This document shows, piece after piece, positions 63,201-64,000 of a stretch of 64,000 bases of DNA (position 1 is its first letter; every line of letters starts with the position of its first letter). Source of the stretch: an uncultured Christensenella sp. GTDB taxonomy: Bacteria; Bacillota; Clostridia; Christensenellales; UBA1242. A program made the position numbers and the translations under genes. The stretch lies in contig CAJTYR010000002.1 of NCBI GenBank assembly GCA_910584295.1, positions 62,001 to 126,000 of the forward strand, read 5' to 3'. A model generated the notes under the pieces. It was not told the origin of the DNA, ran no database searches, and worked only from the letters and a program-made list of their open reading frames with translations.

Positions 63201-64000
63201 AGCGCTTTCAATACTTTGCATGCAATAACTGGTGGAGTTGTGGGATATGTAAAACAATCGGAAGGAGAAAGAAAAAATAGAAAAATATCAGACTCATATA
63301 ATGGAAACTCTGTTTTAAGTAGCTATGGCAAGACTGGTGAAACTGCAAAGTGCAATGTTGTTTCTGGTGGTGTTGTCGGTTATGCAGACTGTGTCATAAT
63401 TGAGAATTGTTATAATGCTTCTCTTGTTGGTGCAGGTAATTATGCACAAAATTCTGGCGTAAATTATGCTGGCGGAATTGTTGGTTATGCAAAATCTGGA
63501 AGTATGGTTAATTGCATTAATGATGGTGCTGTTCAAGCTTTAAGTGGGGTAAGTAAATATAAAATTCAAACAGAAATTTTGAATAATGGATCTGCATCAA
63601 TAGATGCAAATGCTGATCCAAGCGATTTGCTCTATAAAATCACAATGACATACAACCCTTGCTCTGCTAGACTTGTGAATGCATATGGACTTGGGTATGC
63701 AACTACTGGTTCTGGGTTTACGTTTGATGACAATAATAAGACTACAATAAACAACATTAAAAATGATGGAAATATTGGAGAATTTTCAACTGTTAGTTAT
63801 TTGCTTTTCAATAGAAATCAGATATTGGATAATGATAGTCAAAAAAATTATGTTGGATCATTTGCTTCAGGAATATCAGAAAAAACCACTAAGAATCTTC
63901 AGTTGGGGGGAGAAACACCAACAGATCTTGGTGGAACAGGATTGAAAATGAGTGGTGTTGACTCTTATGGATTCCCTTCAAGAGTCTATGGAATCGACAC
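48270..64000 (+). CDS. giant GLUG/beta-helix-type lipoprotein, incomplete at the window end
   Basis: One uninterrupted frame runs from ATG 48270 to the last base, at least 5,243 codons. A GGAGGACAC site precedes it. The lipoprotein signal is MKKFALGIFSVFIILGG with lipobox LLSGC (Cys23), so the protein should be anchored outside the membrane. Residues to about 1,110 and about 1,430-2,340 look like Ig-like or adhesin segments, rich in Ser/Asn/Thr. From about residue 1,110 it has blocks that each open with a 'DGNG' or similar element and a 'GLF' stretch, then carry GLUG-like repeats such as GGLVGENNG, GGLVGFAGG, GGIVGFSSG, GGLVGKVAA, GGVVGYADC. Block starts lie near residues 1,110, 2,345, 2,810, 3,490, 4,335 and 4,775. 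It has few Cys. The function is not known; adhesion is a reasonable inference. Confidence 0.9.
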   Translation, partial: MKKFALGIFSVFIILGGVLLSGCSKKVSLSVSEKEVVLFTNYENAENNKYKEIEVDIKNSKVGVNVEIVHGHDCVEIDRSNTTKKKANGKYAFKILTKEDKNSGDAQIKVTSIEDSKKYEYINVTVNTVVEDLKITEENSEQGKSNLFVVKGVEKELVTTQYFDLLPVHANIVDVDWTFENGEKQLFIDDILCGEIVGTKLIVSKEFPNRKIELVASYVVNRDISRKITLEVLEDSTIRNYSVEDHVFYRNGNLQTTQATISLKRNNSNFSSAQGTLVLDVSEQNNLYLNPVVYKRVGGKPVLMTREEFENYFIFDYTERDNAYEGTKTYNITIDAIDNSAKNIFGEFEIYLQVDYAGFNYSVSTRDVKLVLDISYTATIVELSDGEGYSINNTFQDVFSSYETGLGYEINTVIGPTDVAVDDRYFRISIDTNQEALKGFTDSISILNPVGDLAEFYTQDGSLVQFTKSAAASNIYISNPIESGTKVFVKGCEKYDEVPNVEFKFESRSNNMVNTSVYFTFFKIAEDKNMVVSSATEENLEEVTFLSSSVYSDRKIEYKLKISGIATDSGLNLCHDETNGFEYSDLALISKSGDDDEESFVVVSFSVKLTSYNFADVSTFWFEHITGKRSPDFKVETFVPIESLTIQNSDKSSANVFIDKSETQDFVLKDGQVESDSTKSSPSLSKLMLEAGTSLPIYTSFQNATLTQNGISYKYLPFETLKMILSLSSGITDAAELERMANEAFASGDLSVVANSAAFMHFLPLDGQEAFKNAGFSISQDMLMVSNSSFKGYVAVIAEGYDENHDASTIVRFFGLESFYSVRYLSSNVRTTLLYTADTLSLSDINRSFVDVSISMRQDQNVPTYSDSLEYFTFTSALQDFYEVSENRGMWKNDFYNVSSVALSNNGRNLTFRISAKSTNLQTSVKDVLKIVYRDKNGFEKISEIQIEIRNVKRLESVQWVNKTVDNEIYLNLTTSNASEKNFTISTSVEPSDANDIGLTSLYVASSGSSNDIKISTSSIGQIFNVNINTTKGGKGDLYLLPNDMVKNVDGFNHILVYKYVENEDGTITEIPINIPLSSLSEKYDEIISGSEEISNYFYNNEREKVYYKNIILKIAITIADGNSEGTAIRVYNQGDLEEIDYAKYYRVMNDITLSGWKAYDQFNGMIYSDDENITLKFTNGSENFVNTLNGTLKNLTFVGEAKVGTVGVPVQNAGFIASSVSASGRIENCDVDVYYSSADNNYYGSKLNAFAANVGMIAGANAGAVVDSYVYGGSINATNGSFVGGLVGENNGLVSESGFEFYKFENGGQVCNSIITNGSVGGLVGFAGGTSVVEKSYVYAYALATVSIDDETGAGFSRKNIIQTEGFVGAFAGGSLNGAKFSQVFGFLGDVEDAFVTSDSAQFVTIENSYISYFDGEKICSKIFKNVSYSYSNSTQIFEENTTPMWTILTDKDGEIKNENGEDLNLDADIWNLEKIDSEINFGYIYLKNVAQSIAVNLTEIHVENGQSDYDGRYQVLNSGNKVIGTEEFETGVLFVYNPINQVVDVQEKAMLDRLNTISVSDLFGITSEQAKGLLLTSESRNVSISANSIRLLNSSLNEFEISVHSKMDFTQAKIFKFVILNVLPNLTTMTDQIAIKDNQTILLQTGSCRTIVYSTLSSIYLNGSTPYALNKDDFTIEYSYLDDEEGKDFVGVTRSSNSIVVTGLKKHVNNNRTTIYTNLSHNSLSEKEGYENYATAVNDKISRTFDARVYNGAKKLEVTNANNLIVRPSEYATFDVVMETDEESDGLVFSLNYGEMEVSASSEENWMRFDVDSNLALEVSWAKISSVENAGVIQNRYNVFVRVSEDTKHLVAEDYSDLELNLNASSQIKNTTYLRKIKFKVETQKIEDFSISVYAVERRQIRNSILYLTPSSQIMNTISPASDAIVSVSVTPQYAKMTHFTLTYEVAGGAAGSVGLSKLINNPLYGYYVNSSATTIVPNGIRVNLTEADKTGDGLFYFRLYVSSSFASTSGIRLVTTFYNGDEVLKVGSQPLTVDYMQDAVVRVNDSTTYLLAKGETATVTVKLGLDQNLYDLYLQNNESKISLSTTTISVVGNYKLYTAELSAGVDAKLVGGKSSGIFYVCASVERVLNNIQEVKTARATVCLVDFSVDTKNISVQGSGSKRTYNGKSYDVFYTYLNDSSELQFNYPLLPEEYNYDRNDADAVKAVAELTAKRNQFASHNYFYDRDVGYFINYTRNMETGEERPITLKEQLWYSRSESDGGRDTKVYNSERGTLTQNDFFSIKEETLHDGSTRIVLSGKRAGIQLMRLDTIVNYQGVEIESHYYFLVVVDVWTDEESPTQITTAKEFVDFATNSPEAGDYILMNDIVLSDYSPLNTTLFNSLDGNGYTIHLNSFKIDGNGSLRLALFDTITANTTLKNIRVNIYNGGQIYVNIKEYTQVEIAGFALINEGIIYNCEVVSYFDEEYQIAKNTGDSGLVVKFTNGANTDEIALSVKNNIESKISGFVLENNASIMNSRVGGENFRHIVHIDEIAYLETEQLDVFYLRGQGELSGFINTNAGYISASFVKNIQIDNIMDYSDSVTAGFVVNNSQSIQNSYVEGLGGAKEEGSDEESSKEKVYNDLTNIASRGVIAGFVYENNALVKNSYANIAIENSKTQGSMAAGFVYRNNADATVTLCYAACKIAEKDITQMQFSGVDDMSNPLNKGEISLSYFYNDSRKDDTIQSKITTSAIAVYDVDQKNSFYGFSFSSGVGAYDGIWEMGDNGKISLVAANQIAVSNRYAVTNGKVTSIIYSRNIRDIETLDYVDLSYGSEANPIIIRNAADFAKATGKATTTEISSYKEYYTDTEVSGRYRIVNNIEMTDIAQDAEDSGAIKLTTVKKVFRGLLDGNGFTISNISLGNSETTSDFGLFARLSGAVIMNLDLTVESVHNAQANIVGVLAGTAVNSRIISIKLSPANSSSGGESTAVQGHNIVGGVVGMLFGESLLSDISVSSVDVSSEGFTENKTIGTNKKYIDGDGEAIKSLRELVRDLDNGLSLSENVSNLSYAGAIAGFIDSYSSIDEGFVVYSTTKQVSEYDVVTVRVTDSANIYAEVAGGLFGYVGKSTLIYDATLSVNQNEALTTTGAAPSYIISKNLFAGGLVGENYGGLFAVSAKYADELQNLIEVGDNSDTVSENVYYKQNAGVERGQMSIFSYTPNDEGYATRTNKPIFIGGLVGYMGGGYIYVGQSKLNVISHTGAIAGGVVGLSGVSANRYDLTFTSEKKFINTLYYEVYASGDVYSEGGIASGFIGAIESTGSATGIIAMKNIMATNYYSFTGSSLTADEKVPAEGKTSYVSDRHFMLVGGIYEKNALQTQNPRLLSDFYIINSINDIIVNLKDGTLSNNDMGAATVGGYEKISFGAVTAELEKFGFEVPVSKDPANEQKYDASFLISKHVSEDDFKKPSSAYARMKNYFTSNGWDEKYWTHYQNHLFPDIVLLPKVSIDFWDFDNTVEIMQKMNKGSNTIVVRGRLEHNNENCLVFKDIDLRDEKLVESDEFKLTLENFSGRLISYQSYMNSSESGRVTDTNGVGGNVGDRVGIVLKQSLFEEISGNASIEGMTFYFEPENENSGFSLIKNQAENALIRNVDLVVNKKMKISGGNDTSHTDGGNYSSVGLISGMAISTSFYNINIRFRGDDSGVIFEENSENASSGEVYMGLLAGRIRQISASSQMTINGVSIARERALGVNPSTPVSSNPIEITFKTKKLDGIGENALGIYAGLYAGKIEKPGTGAAINIGVRQVNNVKMIIESTSSDKYLNKVSVGGYVGFLANADKMELVEGDSDDENGKGITIYQKCNIETLNAGLAFGEVSTAVQFSFEKVPNAWLIGKYVQGCADKDTKYITINAKVGSIAGNALGSGTNISLASARIKFDVFNEQIYNLGKNESVDSQDSKLSDKEILDRHLSEISQSKYYYDNIHGFSVSGNDDDAFGGIVGFSSGIVSVAGSTNISGNLILDSSGNLSAGGLVGKVAANRVSVDGMLTNSINIYAKANSANVGGLIGTVGSEVNNSDIEINVGDAKTSSIGNTGYTGQVIFDNVSTINFGGAIGKNNAGNKTNINGFAFGGAVRILAKQSGSVTVGGIVGAYAETNENAPAISSTINNCASYGDIFVIYQEYGFTEGEDGKVTYTDYKKDVKLNYYTFGGIVGSAQKGVSIINCSSLMTNFNRETVFENVTRSENGEENVGAIVGKNADQASSDFSTGTVYYSGNKYSSIVSRAFQEQDGNIDCGYGADAFIGYTTATGAEQVGQSSTETQAEKEPSETSANILNSFNNLVSRAEDGSKIKPYIYEERAFGKLIEKGKGDDSSEKVFLDGESNGITWVIIKDNLQGEKKLEGPIAENLTNMAIVGNGKNVEISIVNKEALTSSESIYAGGLIDTMGKDFDTNAPSKDTNCPNFNMISGLVLDLDIAQDLEKNDKSNSYGGLVGKMTGNSFVYGVGVKGDLSVGGAVSLELAGVAGELREGRIDQCYVDADITYRGSTTGFVSGVANMILLNSSISSTYSSGKIISYVDSNIYTFANANNKDSTDNGIGIMTISDSYSITQVERNDIFAKAVSSSPDKKIFFMGTSAITRGQVINGTAETYKKKQGDSEKNNGYISSESLALSYKDAYKFSGRGLQAGADYDWTLSEGKTQPSLKGDDKGQNTWYFSRLTNYGYASHGFGYLKNSTTYIYDNEEYKPVDYDTLISKEENFESEDSKGEDSPWYLGVPSVGKFEQMLETVDSKEENTAYDKNFKFVLKYGLSLKNTKGLVDKSVGKTDKDFVFDGNGNTIDFEDASISIGLFNKVVGTIKNLRLVNVNVEANNINGAGALAAQVDGEIENITATGNIKVTDANIEFNGSKTSISVGGIVGQLKGEGSKLQSLINITNEKKNNAIIGGVIGILDGLTANSIAKIDYASSMGILKNAPSSAETSLGCVVESTYLRAGTNAEIKSAFNTLHAITGGVVGYVKQSEGERKNRKISDSYNGNSVLSSYGKTGETAKCNVVSGGVVGYADCVIIENCYNASLVGAGNYAQNSGVNYAGGIVGYAKSGSMVNCINDGAVQALSGVSKYKIQTEILNNGSASIDANADPSDLLYKITMTYNPCSARLVNAYGLGYATTGSGFTFDDNNKTTINNIKNDGNIGEFSTVSYLLFNRNQILDNDSQKNYVGSFASGISEKTTKNLQLGGETPTDLGGTGLKMSGVDSYGFPSRVYGID

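Noticed and set aside
48392..63945. Many open frames of 60-120 codons on both strands inside the giant gene
   Set aside because: They are antisense or shifted shadows of one continuous coding frame, have no ribosome-binding sites, and encode low-complexity text.
1..64000. CRISPR arrays, rRNA genes, insertion sequences
   Set aside because: No regularly spaced direct repeats, no rRNA sequence and no transposase-like protein were seen.

Overview
The window looks like a piece of a low-GC, Gram-positive, endospore-lineage bacterium (Bacillota, most likely an uncultured clostridial gut lineage; Christensenellales-like is a guess). Reasons: A+T-rich DNA, the standard genetic code with TGA as stop, an sigA-like promoter/SD grammar, and genes typical of spore formers (a SpoIIID regulator, a SpoIIQ-like M23 protein, a SpoVB-like flippase, a DUF421/DUF4363 pair, a possible YwmB-like protein). 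No prophage, CRISPR array, rRNA or insertion sequence was seen. One tRNA gene (Glu) is present.

Layout. 1-2740: end of a gene, an HD-domain hydrolase, two members of an unnamed paralogous family, then a compact regulatory islet of two tiny XRE repressors and one convergent small ORF with three matching operators. 2740-4330: rpsF-ssb-rpsR-rpmE. 4380-6120: two related unknown proteins on the minus strand. 6210-9003: a DUF1385-PrmC fusion and prfA, followed by a duplicated non-coding segment (to about 9300). 9400-13530: small membrane and Cys/Asn-rich proteins, an ArsR-type regulator, queH, signal peptidase I, HU and rubrerythrin. 13700-17440: CYTH-like protein, MelB-type transporter, lipoprotein, M14 peptidase. 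17540-19030: an A+T-rich KAP-type NTPase beside tRNA-Glu. 19140-30720: comF, an ABC exporter with degenerate ATPase motifs, cysS, a MarR regulator, recD2, a P-type cation ATPase and the CCA-adding enzyme. 30790-38270: VanW-like, TVP38-like, a LysM mini-protein, SpoVB-like flippase, DUF421-DUF4363, a surface protein and a GlmU-like remnant. 38270-47970: pth-mfd-foldase, an MprF-type flippase, small envelope proteins, the SpoIIQ-like protein, acyl carrier protein and spoIIID.

The last quarter, 48270 to the end of the window, is one uninterrupted reading frame of at least 5,243 codons. It encodes a lipoprotein-type signal peptide followed by Ig-like segments and at least six beta-helix/GLUG-type blocks, and it does not end within the window. 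This is the most striking object here.

A second theme is transcription starts: many genes lack a Shine-Dalgarno sequence and instead have a -10 hexamer ending 6-7 nt before the ATG, often with a good -35 at 17-18 bp. This predicts leaderless or nearly leaderless mRNAs for about a dozen genes, alongside others with classical AGGAG sites. All assignments are by reading the sequence; no database search was run.
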